A stretch of 64,000 nucleotides of DNA from Culex pipiens pallens (GCF_016801865.2 NC_068937.1:28731241-28795240); one strand, 5' to 3'; positions 22,084-35,972 are shown, counted from the stretch's first letter. Made by a program: numbers and translations. Notes: a model not told the origin generated them from the letters alone.

Positions 22084-23260
22084 AAGGTTGTTAATTGATA
22101 AAATTATCGTTGGCAATATAATAATGGTTATCGTTATCGTTATTTCGACAATTCTATCGGCGATATTCTTATCGCCGATAGTGGACGATAACTCATTTTT
22201 AAAATCTTAAATTCATGTTAAATTTTTATTTTATTTTTTAAAAATGTAGCAAGTTTCAGAGTACAAATATGTACTCAAAATTGTTCTTAATATATACCTA
22301 TTTTTTTCGAAAATACTCAGATTTTCAAAATATGCAATGGAGAGTTTTTTTTTTTTTTTGAAAATACTATAATTTTCACAAATCACCATATTTTTTTGAG
22401 TATAATAAAATTTTGAAAACATTCAATCTGTGTATCACACGAAGCGAAATTTTGTATCTTTTTTTTTCACTTTGTTAAAACTTTTTGGAATATGCAAAAA
22501 AAAAATCACAAAATATCGTAATTTTTCGAAAATACTAAAATTTTCAAATTTGCATAATAGATATCAAACGAATTGAAATTTTATTTGCCTTTTAAGTTTA
22601 TTACAGTTTTTTTTGGAAAAAGCTTAAATTTTCACAAATTTGTGTAATAATTTTTGATACCCATATTGCAAATTTTGAAAATTTGAGTATTTTCGGAAAA
22701 TACGATATTTTGTGATTTTTTTTGTATTTTCAAAAAAATTCTTTTAATGTGGAAAAAACGGAATTCGCTTCGTTTGATACCCATATTGCATTTTTTTAAA
22801 GCCCAAGTAACATTTTTTTCCAGGAGTTCTACAAGAGCTCTTCAAAATAGCTACAGCATAGCAGTTTGGACCGCGGTAGGATAAAACTCTCTTCAAGTAC
22901 TCTTCCAAACTCCTGAAGAAGTTTTGAAGAGAATTTTATCCTACCGCGGTCCAAACTGCTATGCTGTAGCTATCTTGAAGAGCTCTAGTAGAACTCCTGG
23001 AAAAAATGTTGATTGGGAGTTTTAGTATTTTCTAAAAAATAAGGCTATTTTTGAAAATTTTAGCATATAGAAACTCGAAAAATATATTCTTAGTGAAAGT
23101 ATTGTAAATTTAACAAGATATGGTTAAATTAATTCGATTTTAAAGATTTTAAAAATAAGTTATCGTCCATTAACGGCGATAAGATTATCGCCGAGAGCAT
23201 TATAGAAATAACGATAGATTATCGTTATCGTCCCGATAATTTTATCGTTAAAAACCTTGT
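22084..23260. mobile_element. hAT-like fold-back element with 8 bp TSD
   Basis: ATTTAACC flanks both ends (22076-22083 and 23261-23268). The ends AAGGTTGTTAATTGATAAAA and the complementary TTTTATCGTTAAAAACCTT form TIRs. Subterminal ATCG-rich inverted repeats (TTATCGCCGATA-type) lie at 22150-22195 and 23160-23240. The 8 bp duplication favours the hAT superfamily. The interior is A/T-rich inverted repeat and holds a small TIR element near its centre (22802-23017). No transposase is present. Confidence 0.78.
22802..23017. mobile_element. 216 bp hairpin MITE nested in the hAT-like element
   Basis: CCCAAGTAACATTTTTTTCC and its complement ending TTGGG are the ends. Nearly the whole element is an inverted repeat with a GC-rich internal arm (GGACCGCGGTAGGATAAAA). 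It is a typical miniature inverted-repeat element with no coding content. Confidence 0.8.
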
Positions 23261-23268
23261 ATTTAACC

Positions 23269-25195
23269 TTTGACATCAGCCCGGGAGCATGTTGAAAACT
23301 GCCATATAAATTGAGCATACCTCTTTTTTGTAGGCCCAGTGGGCCTAAGATGGCGGCCTTCGATATTATCTAGCCTAACTTTTTAAATTGGCGAATAGTT
23401 AAAATAAATAAAGTTTTTGCCTTGTTTCGGTGTCAAACGACAAAATAAGCAGTCTGGAATAATTTTCTTAAAAACTTGTTTAGAGGTACGCCACGCTGAA
23501 ATATTAGTCTAGAACAGTTGAAGGGAGGGTGCCGCGAAAGCCGTAACGAAAAAAAAGTTTCCCACCCACTGGCCATCTGTCGGTGAATACATGCACCTCA
23601 TGAATACTGTCGTCTTAGGGTCCGGCTGTTAAACAATTAAAAAGTCCAAAGTTTTTTAAAAGAATTACAAGTTATATTATAAGAAAAATTAAATATTTTT
23701 TAAAAATTAAACTGTTCACAAGAAATAGTAAAATAAAAATGAAAAAATTTAATAAAATAAGTAATTAAAATATTTAAAACAAATGTGGAACTAGAAATAT
23801 TTGAAATTCAATGCCATCCCCTTATTGACAACATGAGGTAATTTTTATAATTCCAAAACAGGGATGTTGTGGTGATGTCAAAATCGAGAAAATAAAAATA
23901 GGTTTTTAAGCAAGAATTATTTGACATTTGCATGCGAACTATCTATGAACCCTTCAGAATGATGAGTCATCCATAGCTCACGTCCATAGCGGCTCACTAA
24001 TCCCAAATTTTGCGTTACGTAAAAGAACGCTCCCATAAAAAATCTTAAAATACATACCAAACTTAAAAAAATTAAGTTATAAGCTAATTTTTCAGCATTT
24101 AGAAATAAATCTTCAACAAATCAAAACTGGTAAAAAATAACCTTAACCATTTACGTTGTTTTGCTTATGTTGTCAAACGCGTGGTGAGTTTCCAATCAAT
24201 CGTTAAGGCCGTTAAATTGTTGATTGATAAATTCGAAAAAGAGATTAACAGCTCAAAATACATCGAAACTTGACTTTTCACATTTTCAATTTCCCCCAAA
24301 CGCAGAGATATGACATCTTGATGGATAAGTCGACAATTTCCTTCGTTTGACAAAAAGGGAGGGAGGGGGGTCAAGATAAACCCGTCAAGATAGAGACCGC
24401 CGCACGTGTGCGGGGTACTTCCATAATTGCTCCCCGAGAAAATTTATGTTCTCCTCAACTTGTATGTACTTGTGACTTTCACCAAATGGAGCCACCTGGT
24501 GGTGGTGGTGAAAATGCGGGCGATTATTTGCATACTACGTACTCTATGTGCAGAGACATTTTCACCAGCCACGTCGTGTGGCAGTCGATGGAAAAGCCAC
24601 CTGGAAATAGATAAACGTGAGTCGGACGATTTAACAGGATTAAGGCCGACAGGAGCTTTGGCGCACCTTGCGTCGTCGGTTCGTCCGTCGATGACCTGAA
24701 TAATTTTCGTGCGAAATTGTGGCAGTGAATGAGTTGTGGAATTTTCAAAGAGAAATGTTGTATAAATTAAGCATTTTATTTTTCAACACAAATCAAAATA
24801 TATTCAATGAGCACTCAATGAGAGAAAAAATCCCTAATACATTCAAAAGTGATATGTCAGATATCGTTGATTGAGTCTGACGATGTATTTACGAATGTTC
24901 GTGAGGAAATTTTTCATCGTGCATTTCGAGTCCTTATAATTATTCTAATCAATGTTTGCCTCATTAGGTGCGACTGGAATTAAAAACCTAATACGTAAGG
25001 AACAGGCAGCTAACGATCTTAAAATTACTCCACTAATTAATGAAGACGTACACTAATTGGTGATCAAACTATGTGTCACATTCCCTAGCGTGAACTCTCT
25101 TCTGGAACGGGAGAGATTCCAGACCGTCGTTGAGCATAACAAAGAAACTGGTTCAAAAATTGAAAACCATATTGAATTTTCCTTATTTTTTTGCA
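23269..25195. other. Single-copy-looking DNA, no gene recognised
   Basis: The sequence is A/T-rich to about 24160, then more even in composition from 24160 to 24750. Short frames on both strands overlap without recognisable features. Nothing further is supported. Confidence 0.35.
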
Positions 25196-25199
25196 GAAA

Positions 25200-25352
25200 T
25201 TAATGTCAATTTGTCAATTTGTCAATTTTTCAATTTGTCAATTTGTCAATCTGTCAATTTGTCAATTTGTTAATTTGTCAATTTGCCAATTTGTCTATTT
25301 GTCAATTTGTCAATTTGTCAATTTGTCAATTTGTTAATTTGTTAATTTACTT
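25200..25352. repeat. (TTTGTCAA)n microsatellite, about 18 units
   Basis: An 8 bp unit, AATTTGTC, repeats with occasional substitutions (TTTTTC, ATCTGTC, TTTGTTAA). Unit divergence is higher than in the other arrays, suggesting an older tract. Confidence 0.9.
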
Positions 25353-27170
25353 GATGTAATTTGTTTATTTGTAGATTTTGAACTAGTCTAAACCCCAATT
25401 ATATATCTCATACTACGTAACGGCACAACACTAAAACTGCTCTAGCTCAGTGTGCTCCGTTGTCATCTTGAAGCGCCCATTTTCCAGCCACATCAGGGTT
25501 GATTAGATTCCATTATTGGTCCCTGCTGCCAGCTAGTCCACGAGGGGGGAAAGTATATGATGCACACGTCACTGTCAGTCACTGTCATCACTTTGTTGGT
25601 AGATGCACACAATTATTTCTTTCGAAGAGAGTCAAGTGCACCTCCGCGAAAGAGTGGGACCATTCACAAACGATGTAACGGTCACGTGTGTACATCCGTG
25701 TGACCCCCTTTTGTCTATAGCTGGCTTAAGCTCACGTAACCCAAATCCGGTATATCCGCTTCGTTGGAATGTCACGTGGCAGGTCGTTATGATATATGGC
25801 ACGTCAGGTTAGATTTGTGGACGTTCGATGCCGACAAAGTAGTCTGTCCCGGGAAGGTTTCCGTTCAGGTAATTGGTTCTTGGATGACATTCTAAGTAAA
25901 AACATCCAATATGAACAACTGTCAAAAAATAAATTTGATTGTTTTGTTTACAAGCATTGTTTTTATCCGAAAAGTGACAGCATTTGAGCGGCGTCTGACG
26001 TTTTACCTGCGAATGTATTAGTGAACTCGATGTGTGAAATGTTTTGACGAAAATTGACGTAAGACAAAAGAACAACAAATCAAAAAACCATGCGTCTCCA
26101 TTTGAAGCGTTGTTTGTCAATCTTATCGACGCAAACAACAACGCACACGTGGAGTACGCGTCTAATGGATTGACAACTTCCTGATTGATCTAGCAAAAGT
26201 TTTTGTTGTTCTCCTGCGCCCAATCTTGGGCTGGAAATCTTGCGTGAAACCACAAAGTGCTGGGCTGATTTTTATCGCACTCAAAATCATTTTGCCATAA
26301 AGGAAAAAGTTCGTCCAATCTCGTTACCGACGTATCGGACGCCATCAAATATCGACACATGCTGTGACATGCTGTCAAACAACAACAACAACAACAGACT
26401 AGTCGCAGCAAGCCGTCGAGACTAAACCAAGCAAACAACAGCAGGCGGGGAGCAAACCTCTCGAACTGGAATAGCAACGCAAATATCGGTGTCGATTTTC
26501 TTCGAGCGCTGAAAGGGACTAAAACCAAAAACCGGCGGAAAAACTTGTGCGGTCTCCGACGACGACGACGACAACGGCATAACTTTTCACCTCTGTTTTC
26601 CGGAAGGTTGCAAAAGGGGGGCGATGTACCTGTTTTCGACCTACCTGGCTTTGATTTCCAATAGGGCGAAAATGGAATCCATTCATAGGTCGAAAATAGG
26701 TTCAAATATCCCTGCAGTCTCTGCCACGGTAATCGATCCTGGGCAAACCCACCACCACCTCCTTCTGGATTGTCATCTTTGTCGACTGTTTGATCGACAT
26801 ACCGACTACTGCCAACAACGGGATGGGAGCTTGATTCGCCTGCTATTGTATTTCAATTAAAATTGTGTGTACAGGAATGCGCGGCGTAAACAACAACACA
26901 ATCGATTGGCGTGTGCGTTGGGAGAGGAGAGGGGGAGAGGAATAATATTTGAAGAGAGAGAGCGAGAGGAAAATATTCAATTTAAGATTGGCGCGAGGTG
27001 ATTGGGAATTGATTCGCGGAATTAAGGAAAGGGGACGCTTAATAGAAATGTTGTCTCGATTCATCTACGCGTAACGGATTTATGATTGTTAGAGTGATTT
27101 ATTTGATCTAATAATTTTTTAAAGACATGTTTCAAGTCATATTTATTAGATATTTTTTCATACAGTAATA
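25353..27170. other. GC-richer island, no gene recognised
   Basis: Composition is even through about 25430-27060, with short triplet runs (CAA near 26380, CGA near 26555). The largest frame, 171 residues on the minus strand (26190-26705), is interrupted in style by low-complexity Arg and Cys runs and shows no family motif. This could be host upstream or untranslated sequence. Confidence 0.35.
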
Positions 27171-27174
27171 GTAG

Positions 27175-30165
27175 GCATACTAAAAACTAAATACTAAAAA
27201 CTAAATACTAAAAACTAAATACTAAAAACTAAATACTAAAAACTAAATACTAAAAACTAAAAACTAAAAACTAAAAACTAAAAACTAAAAACTAAAAACT
27301 AAAAACTAAAAACTAAAATCTAAAAACTAAAAACTAAAAACTAAAAACTAAAAACTAAAAACTAAAAACTAAAAACTAAAAACTAAAAACTAAAAACTAA
27401 AAACTTAAAAACTAAAAACTAAAAACTAAAAACTAAAAACTAAAAACTAAAAACTAAAAACTAAAAACTAAAAACTAAAAACTAAAAACTAAAAACTAAA
27501 AACTAAAAACTAAAAACTAAAAACTAAAAACTAAAAACTAAAAACTAAAAACTAAAAACTAAAAACTAAAAACTAAAAAACTAAAAACTAAAAACTAAAA
27601 ACTAAAAACTAAAAACTAAAAACTAAAAACTAAAAACTAAAAACTAAAAACTAAAAACTAAAAACTAAAAACTAAAAACTAAAAACTAAAAACTAAAAAC
27701 TAAAAACTAAAAACTAAAAACTAAAAACTGAAAACTAAAAACTAAAAACTAAAAACTAAAAACTAAAAACTAAAAACTAAAAACTAAAAACTAAAAACTA
27801 AAAACTAAAAACTAAAAACTAAAAACTAAAAACTAAAAACTAAAAACTAAAAACTAAAAACTAAAAACTAAAAACTAAAAACTAAAAACTAAAAACTAAA
27901 AACTAAAAACTAAAAACTAAAAACTAAAAACTAAAAACTAAAAACTAAAAACTAAAAACTAAAAACTAAAACTAAAAACTAAAAACTAAAAACTAAAAAC
28001 TAAAAACTAAAAAACTAAAAACTAAAAACTAAAACTAAAAACTAAAAACTAAAAACTAAAAACTAAAAACTAAAAACTAAAAACTAAAAACTAAAAACTA
28101 AAAACTAAAAACTAAAAACTAAAAACTAAAAACTAAAAACTAAAAACTAAAAACTAAAAACTAAAAACTAAAAACTAAAAACTAAAAACTAAAAACTAAT
28201 AACTAAAAACTAAAAACTAAAAACTAAAAACTAAAAACTAAAAAATAAAAACTAAAAACTAAAAACTAAAAACTAAAAACTAAAAACTAAAAACTAAAAA
28301 CTAAAAACTAAAAACTAAAAACTAAAAACTAAAAACTAAAAACTAAAAACTAAAAACTAAAAACTAAAAACTAAAAACTAAAAACTAAAAACTAAAAACT
28401 AAAAACTAAAAACTAAAAACTAAAAACTAAAAACTAAAAAACTAAAAACTAAAAACTAAAAACTAAAAACTAAAAACTAAAAACTAAAAACTAAAACTTA
28501 AAAACAAAAAACAAAAACAAAAAAAATAAAAATTAAAAACTAAAAAAACTAAAAACTAAAAACTAAAAACTAAAAACTAAAAACTAAAAACTAAAAACTA
28601 AAAACTAAAAACTAAAAACTAAAAACTAAAAACTAAAAACTAAAAACTAAAAACTAAAAACTAAAAACTAAAAACTAAAAACTAAAAACTAAAAACTAAA
28701 AACTAAAAACTAAAAACTAAAAACTAAAAACAAAAAACTAAAAACTAAAAACTAAAAACTAAAAACTAAAAACTAAAAACTAAAAACTAAAAACTAAAAA
28801 CTAAAAACTAAAAACTAAAAACTAAAACTAAAAACTAAAAACTAAAAACTAAAAACTAAAAACTAAAAACTAAAAACTAAAACTAAAAACTAAAAACTAA
28901 AAACTAAAAACTAAAAACTAAAAACTAAAAACTAAAAACTAAAAACTAAAAACTAAAAACTAAAAACTAAAAACTAAAAACTAAAAACTAAAAACTAAAA
29001 ACTAAAAACTAAAAACTAAAAACTAAAAACTAAAACTAAAAACTAAAAACTAAAAACTAAAAACTAAAAACTAAAAACTAAAAACTAAAAACTAAAAACT
29101 AAAAACTAAAAACTAAAAACTAAAAACTAAAAACTAAAAACTAAAAACTAAAAACTAAAAACTAAAAACTAAAAACTAAATACTAAAAACTAAATACTAA
29201 AAACTAAAAACTAAAAACTAAAAACTAAAAACTAAAAACTAAAAACTAAAAACTAAAAACTAAAAACTAAAAACTAAAAACTAAAAACTAAAAACTAAAA
29301 ACTAAAAACTAAAAACTAAAAACTAAAAACTAAAAACTAAAAACTAAAAACTAAAAACTAAAAACTAAAAACTAAAAACTAAAAACTAAAAACTAAAAAC
29401 TAAAAACTAAAAACTAAAAACTAAAAACTAAAAACTAAAAACTAAAACTAAAAACTAAAAACTAAAAACTAAAAACTAAAAACAAAAAACTAAAAACAAA
29501 AAACTAAAAACTAAAAACTAAAAACTAAAAACTAAAAACAAAAAACTAAAAACTAAAAACTAAAAACTAAAAACTAAAAACTAAAAACTAAAAACTAAAA
29601 ACTAAAAACTAAAAACTAAAAACTAAAAACTAAAAACTAAAAACTAAAAACTAAAAACTAAAAACTAAAAACTAAAAACTAAAAACTAAAAACTAAAAAC
29701 TAAAAACTAAAAACTAAAAACTAAAAACTAAAAACTAAAAACTAAAACTAAAAACTAAAAACTAAAAACTAAAAACTAAAAACTAAAAACTAAAAACTAA
29801 AAACTAAAAACTAAAAACTAAAAACTAAAAACTAAAAACTAAAAACTAAAAACTAAAAACTAAAAACTAAAAACTAAAAACTAAAAACTAAAAACTAAAA
29901 ACTAAAAACTAAAAACTAAAAACTAAAAACTAAAAACTAAAAACTAAAAACTAAAAACTAAAAACTAAAAACTAAAAACTAAAAACTAAAAACTAAAAAC
30001 TAAAAACTAAAAACTAATAACTAATAACTAAAAACTAAAAACTAAAAACTAAAAACTAAAAACTAAAAATTAAAAACTAAAAACTAAAAACTAAAAACTA
30101 AAAACTAAAAACTAAAAACAAAAACTAAAAACTAAAAACTAAAAACCAAAAACTAAAAACCAAAA
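27175..30165. repeat. (AAAAACT)n satellite-like array, about 3 kb
   Basis: A 7 bp unit repeats more than 400 times with rare changes (AAATACT near both 27180-27250 and 29180, AAACT contractions, ACAAAAA variants, one long degenerate patch at 28495-28550). The plus strand has essentially no G: I found one, at 27730. The 14 bp AAATACTAAAAACT higher-order form is confined to the left edge and to about 29175-29200. The C-T-A-rich 7-mer is not the usual insect telomere repeat TTAGG. Confidence 0.97.
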
Positions 30166-31077
30166 AAAAATACACTCAAACCCCGATGTTTTGCCACCAA
30201 CTGTTGTGAAACGAACGGGGTCGCTTTTTAGTTTGACACCCCTTTTACACGGAATTCACACACACTACCAAACGTTTGCTTCGATAGTGTTCTTGAGCGC
30301 CGTGTAAAAAGTGACAGTTCGTGACCAACCACCGGGGGTTGAGAGTATTGTTATTCTGCTTCTATAACCCAAAAACGAATAAATTACAACATTTCCATAT
30401 CGCAGAGCATAAAGCACGTGCAGCAGGTCAACATTTCAAACCGCACACTCACACACATTCACCCAAACGAAAACATTTCGAGGAATTTCGTGTCCAAGAT
30501 TCTTCTCTCTGTTGAAGCCACCTGACGCACAAATTGGCACTTCCCCGCACCGAACGTCTCTCTCGCTCCATTTGGGTTGGCAAAATATTGTTTTACGGGC
30601 AAGACGGGTGGTCGGCGATCCACGGCCAAGCCCCTTTTCCCGTGAATTGGCCACCCTTTTTGCCGTAATTGGCTCTCACCACACAAACACACGTGGCCGC
30701 TTGAGTGACTTCAGGTTAAGGTGATTTTCGTTTGTAACGTTGACTGAAGATTTTCAGAGTTTTGTAAAATTCGAAGAAAAAAACCAAAAGAGAGATTTAG
30801 CCCTTTTGAAATGTAACCATTGCAAAATGTTACGAGGCCGATGCGTCAAAAATGAACATGTATTGGTGACCACGGCTACTCTTTGCATGCTTATGAGTGC
30901 TGTTTCAGAGCTGTCATGTTAAATTTCTATGGTAACTTTTCAAAAGAGCTTAATACAAAATAACGCCGTCCGAATCATCCTTCCAAATGAAATGGAATTT
31001 AGAATACTTTGTTGACAGAGAACCAAGAAAATTCTTTTACAAAAGCATACTGAAACTTTCACCAAAACGGAAAATGT
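30166..31077. other. Single-copy-looking DNA
   Basis: Mixed composition from 30180 to 30720, then A/T-rich. Overlapping 60-77 residue frames on both strands are not convincing. Confidence 0.35.
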
Positions 31078-32004
31078 AGGGTAGGGTAGTCATCAATGAG
31101 ACACTTTTGGTTTTCAACTTTCAACGATTTTTCTATTTTTTTCATTAGCATGTTTTAATGAGCTTTTAGTTGCATTATCTTTGTTTTAATGTGTTCTAAC
31201 ATTGACCAAAATATGAGATCGATCCGACATCTACAGCCATAGTTATTCAACTGTCTCATTGTAGACGCACTTGGCAGGAACAATGAGACAGCTGGGGAAC
31301 AATGAGACACTCTACGAAAATCAATACTTTTCTAGTAAAACATCATGTTTTTGTATTGTTCCATTACAGGTGACTTGCCTTGAACATTTTAGAACAATTT
31401 TGCCAACATGAAACTTTAATTAACAAAAATTATACTAAAAAGTATTTAAATTTTGTAAAATCCATATATTCATACCAAATAACATTGTATGTTTGGTTAA
31501 ATGAAGTTAAAACTCTATAAATATGCCAAAAATCACTTCCAATTCATGTTTTGAAAGATTTACATAGATTTTGAAATGTTTAATGAAGAAAAATCAAAGT
31601 GTCTCATTGTTACCCATGGGCTAAATTGAGTGGGGAACAATGAGACAGCCCTGGATTCTAGGTATATTCTAAATTTTGGTCAAACCTAATGAAAAGACAT
31701 TGTAGCCCAACTCAATCACTATGGAACGTCGAAAGAAATTTGAAGAAATATTAGTTTTGGTGTAAATGGCAGCCTACGAGCGAAAAAGTATTTTTGTCCA
31801 TGATTTACTTTTACACCCCAGAATCAAACATTTATGAATAACTTTTGAAGGGAGCGTTCATAACCAAAGCCACTATTATAGCAGACGTGTATTCAGTAGA
31901 TACACCTTTCCCCCAAATATGAGCCTGATTGGTTGAAACTACGACTTGTGAGAGTCATTTTATCATTGTTCCCCGTGTCTCATTGATGACTACTCTACCC
32001 TACC
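31078..32004. mobile_element. 0.93 kb TIR element with CAATGAGACA repeats
   Basis: The ends GGTAGGGTAGTCATCAATGA and the complementary TCATTGATGACTACTCTACC form imperfect TIRs (the right end has one extra short insertion). The motif CAATGAGACA or its complement recurs at least seven times through the element, in both orientations, including after GGGGAA. Such repeats are common subterminal transposase-binding sites. No target duplication was fixed and no ORF is supported. Confidence 0.75.
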
Positions 32005-34435
32005 TCAACTAGCCATTCAACCATCATACACTATTCAACAACGTTCGTTAAATAAAGGCAAACGTGAAGAAGGTATCCTAAATCGGAAGGAAAACACCAC
32101 AGAAACAGCACACACATACAAACAAACAAACACACACATACGGTGATGTCTGCCAGACACGCTCCGACTGACTGCTTCCAACTGCTCACTTGAATAAAGT
32201 TTGAAAGTTATGTGACAGACTCGACGGGGTTGGCCATCGACGATATAATCCTGAATTTTTCAAAAACCTCCACCCTTCTACACGTGAAGGAGCGGTGACG
32301 CCCAGTTGTTTTAGCCCAGCCCCCCAAACAAAGAAAATAGTAAGGATGTGGACGAAAGGAAAAGGTAACTGTCAAAATCAATTTCTTTTGTGGTTAGAAA
32401 AGCTTACTCTTTTTTATTTTGATTTTTTTAAAAATAAATGATTCTAATCTTTCTTATAAGCTCTTGTTGTCGAATTTAACCTCAACATGACAGTTCTCAT
32501 ACATCAACACTAAGGTAACTTTTCAAAAGAGTCTAACTTCAGATGTAAACAAAAAAAATCAAATAATAATATACGGATACGCCTTATTGCAAATATGTAC
32601 AGAAATCTTATCTGTAAAAATTCACCTCTCCCAGTGCCCCTCTAGCTCGTGAAGATTGGTATCGAATGTAACAATTTTCGAGCAAGCGACTCAAAGCTGA
32701 CATAAGGACAACGAGCACGAACGCTCTTCATTTTTCGCTGATATTCTAGATGAACACACGTGACTGTTTGGGGTTTCGGGCCGGAAAATGCATTTGTCTC
32801 CTAAACAGCAGTTGTCCGATTGTGACACTCATCTGTCACTTACCACGGTCAACTGTCTCGCGGTTCGTGGGCTTTGTTTATCAACAATGATATATAACAT
32901 GTAACTTTGATTGATTAATAACTATATCAATAAAAAAAATAAAAACTAATGTTACCTTTTTTTCTTTTTGCAGGTAAACAAACACAACTTTTGTTGGATA
33001 TTTATCAACGATACAAAATAAATGGTAAGAGCAACGAATGATTAATTTTGTTCAACCCTCAAGTGGCTAATTTTTTCTAAGATTTAATTTTTTCCTTGTT
33101 TTGAGCTACTTTTGCACTATCTTTTTCACTATTTGCATTTTTCTAAGAATTTGTCTAGTAAAGATTTTCTTTTTTTCAATGTGTGTATTTTTTTATACTT
33201 CTTGTCACTTTTCTCTTTTTCATGCTATTCATGGTTTTTGCTTCAAAATTTAACTGTAAACCTTTTGGTCCTGCGGGTCAGATCTGATGTTTCTGAAGCA
33301 GTGACAGGCCGGAACTAATATTTGATAAAAGTTGAAAAAGAAAACAAATGTTATTCATACCATTAAGTGTAAGTTTCTTTAAGTTCAATTCCCTCAACAC
33401 AACAAAATACACAACTTTCAATGCGTCATGAAGAAATTTATTGAAAATAAATTTGAATTCAAACCTTCTTTACAAAAAAAATACTTTTTTCTTTGCTGTA
33501 CAAATTTATACAAATATTTTACAAATTATTTTAACATAAAAATGACTCATAAAATTTAAACAATGTAGAAAAATATATATATATTTTAAAGTGTTTAAAT
33601 AATTATCCCTCAAATTTCTATTCTATTCTATTGAAGTTTATGAAAAAAACTTATATTTGCTCCCTAATTTATTCACTCATTTTGTTTCTTTATATTTTAA
33701 AAATATTTGCAGTAATATTTGTTTTGCTTTTTAAAGCTTTTTTTTAACGACAATATCACTGAAAAAATATTCTGAGAAATAAATTATTTTCTGATTACTC
33801 ATTTATTAAATGAAAACAATGAAATCAATCAATAAAATAACATTTTTTATCGTCAAGATATTAAAAAAAAAAAAAAGTTTCAAATTAGGACTTGATCTTA
33901 CGCTAATTTTTATTATTTTTTTTCAATTTTGACACTAAACATATCAATTTCGTATTTCTTGAACTTTAAGTTCCAGTAAAAGAACAAGATCCAAAAGACG
34001 TCGCGGGCCGAATAAAATGGCTTCGCGAGCCGGAAGAAGGGGTTTTCAGATCAACTTAGAAATTTTGATTTTGATAGGTTTTGATTTAGAGTTTTCAGAA
34101 ATAAATATGCGGATAAATTAATAAATAATGGAAATCGTCACTTTGAAATCAAATCCAAAATTTTATTTTTATTTGCGATTTTTTTTGTGTTTGAGTAAAA
34201 CAAAAACTTTTTTTGAATATTTTTAGAATTATTTTTTTGGATGCAATTTTTTTTTGTTTAGTGCCGCTTTTTCCAGCTATAGGCATTTTAGGTCAAAATT
34301 CACGAAAAATGTTCACTATTTTGGAAAATAAAAATATTCCATGAAGGAAAAGCACACCTGGTAAATCAACCTTTTTATAATTAAAATACTTTAAATTTAA
34401 TTCTAACCTAAAATTTTCAAAGAACTTAAGAGGCA
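32005..34435. other. Mostly AT-rich DNA, no gene recognised
   Basis: From 32005 to 32880 the sequence is mixed with a CA run near 32100. From 32880 to 34430 it is A/T-rich. A pyrimidine tract plus CAG at about 32955-32973 looks like a splice acceptor but has no paired exon. A short GC-rich patch with CGCGGGCCG/CGCGAGCCG at 33998-34034 recalls a hAT-like end seen at 55.9 kb. Confidence 0.35.
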
Positions 34436-35835
34436 GTATTTGTAAATATTGCTCGGTTTGTTCTAGAGGTCGTATCGAGGTGCTCCGATTTGGATGAAAC
34501 TTTCAGCGTTTGTTTGTCTATACATGAGATGAACTCATGCCAAATATGAGCCCTCTACGACAAAGGGAAGTGGGGTAAAACGGGCTTCAAAGTTTGAGGT
34601 CCAAAACACCTAAAAAATCTTAAAATTGCTCGCATTTCCGTAAAACTTCATCAATTCCAACTCTCGTAGATGCATTCAAAAGGTCTTTTGAAGCACTTCA
34701 AAATGTGCCATAGACATCCAGGATTGGTTTGAAATTTTCTCTTAGCTTTTGCAAATTACTGTCAAAAACGGATTTTTTTAAAACCTTAATATCTTTTTCC
34801 AACAGCCTCCAACACCCATTCTCTTATAGGTCAAAAGATAGGCAATTTCATGGACTATAAGCCTATGGTATTAACTTTTAGGCCAATTGCAGTTTTTCTC
34901 ATAGTTTTTCGATTTTTCTACAACAAACAATTTACAACGTTAGTTTTTACCCTGCTGCCCTCCATAGCGGCACTTTTTGGTCTCAATTTTGTCATATTCG
35001 GAATCCTCGGACAATTTCACGTAAGTTAGAAGTATTGGAATTGTAATTTTGATTTAAAAAATAATTAAATAAAACATTTTTGAAAAAAGAAATAGATTTT
35101 ATTTACCCTGTGATCAATACGTCAAATGCTGTATCAAGTAGGCGAAAACCTGTTTTACCCCTAATCCAACAAATTGTTAAAAAATATTTCAATTCATTCT
35201 AAATGGTAATTTTTCCAATCAAATTTAAAACTCCAATACTTCTAATTTACGTGAAATTGTCCGAGGATTCCGAATATGACAAAATTGAGACAAAAAAGTG
35301 CCGCTATGGAGGCCTACAGGGCAAAAATTAATGTTGTAAAATGTTTGTTACAGAAAAATCGAAAAACTATGAGAAAAACTGCGATTGGCCAAAAAGTTAA
35401 TACCATAGGCTTATAGTCCATGAAATTGCCTATCTTTTGACCTATGGGAGTATGGGTGTTGGAGGCTGTTGGAAAAAGATATTAAGGTTTTAAAAAAAAT
35501 CAATTTTTGACAGTAATTTGCAAAAGCTAAGAGAAAATTTCAAACCATTCCTGGATGTCTATGGCACATTTTGAAGTGCTTCAAAAGACCTTTCGAATGC
35601 ATCTAAGAGAGTTGGAATTGATGAAGTTTTACGGAAATGCGCGCAATTTTAAGATTTTTTATGTTTTTTTGACCTCAAACTTCAAAGCCCGTTTTACCCC
35701 ACTTCCCTTTGTCGTAGAGGGCTCATATTTGGCATGAGTTCATCTCATGCATAGACAAACAAACGCTGAAAGTTTCATCCAAATCGGAGCACCTCGATAC
35801 GACCTGTTACACATTGGTGAAAAACTCGCTCTTAA
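34436..35835. mobile_element. TTAA-flanked fold-back element, copy 2
   Basis: This has the same structure and sequence as 3161-4567: TTAA at 34436-34439 and 35832-35835, arms of about 600 bases, and the same internal A/T-rich loop. The total is 1400 bp against 1407. Arms differ by scattered substitutions within and between copies, so the two insertions are independent and not very recent. Confidence 0.88.
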
Positions 35836-35972
35836 TGCATTCATTTTGGAGAATTTTTATTATTTGGCTTTATTTCAAAAATTAAAATTTAGAAAATAAA
35901 AAAATACCAGTATCTTTTATAATGGTTTAGTTTCCCCTGAAACACATGGTAAAAATCGAAAAAAATATATTT

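Noticed and set aside
26190..26705. 171-residue minus-strand frame
   Set aside because: No family motif, low-complexity Arg, Phe and Cys runs, and competing frames on the other strand. Not supported as a gene.
27175..30165. Telomeric repeat
   Set aside because: The unit AAAAACT does not match the TTAGG insect telomere repeat, and dipterans generally lack telomerase-type repeats. Unique DNA lies on both sides.
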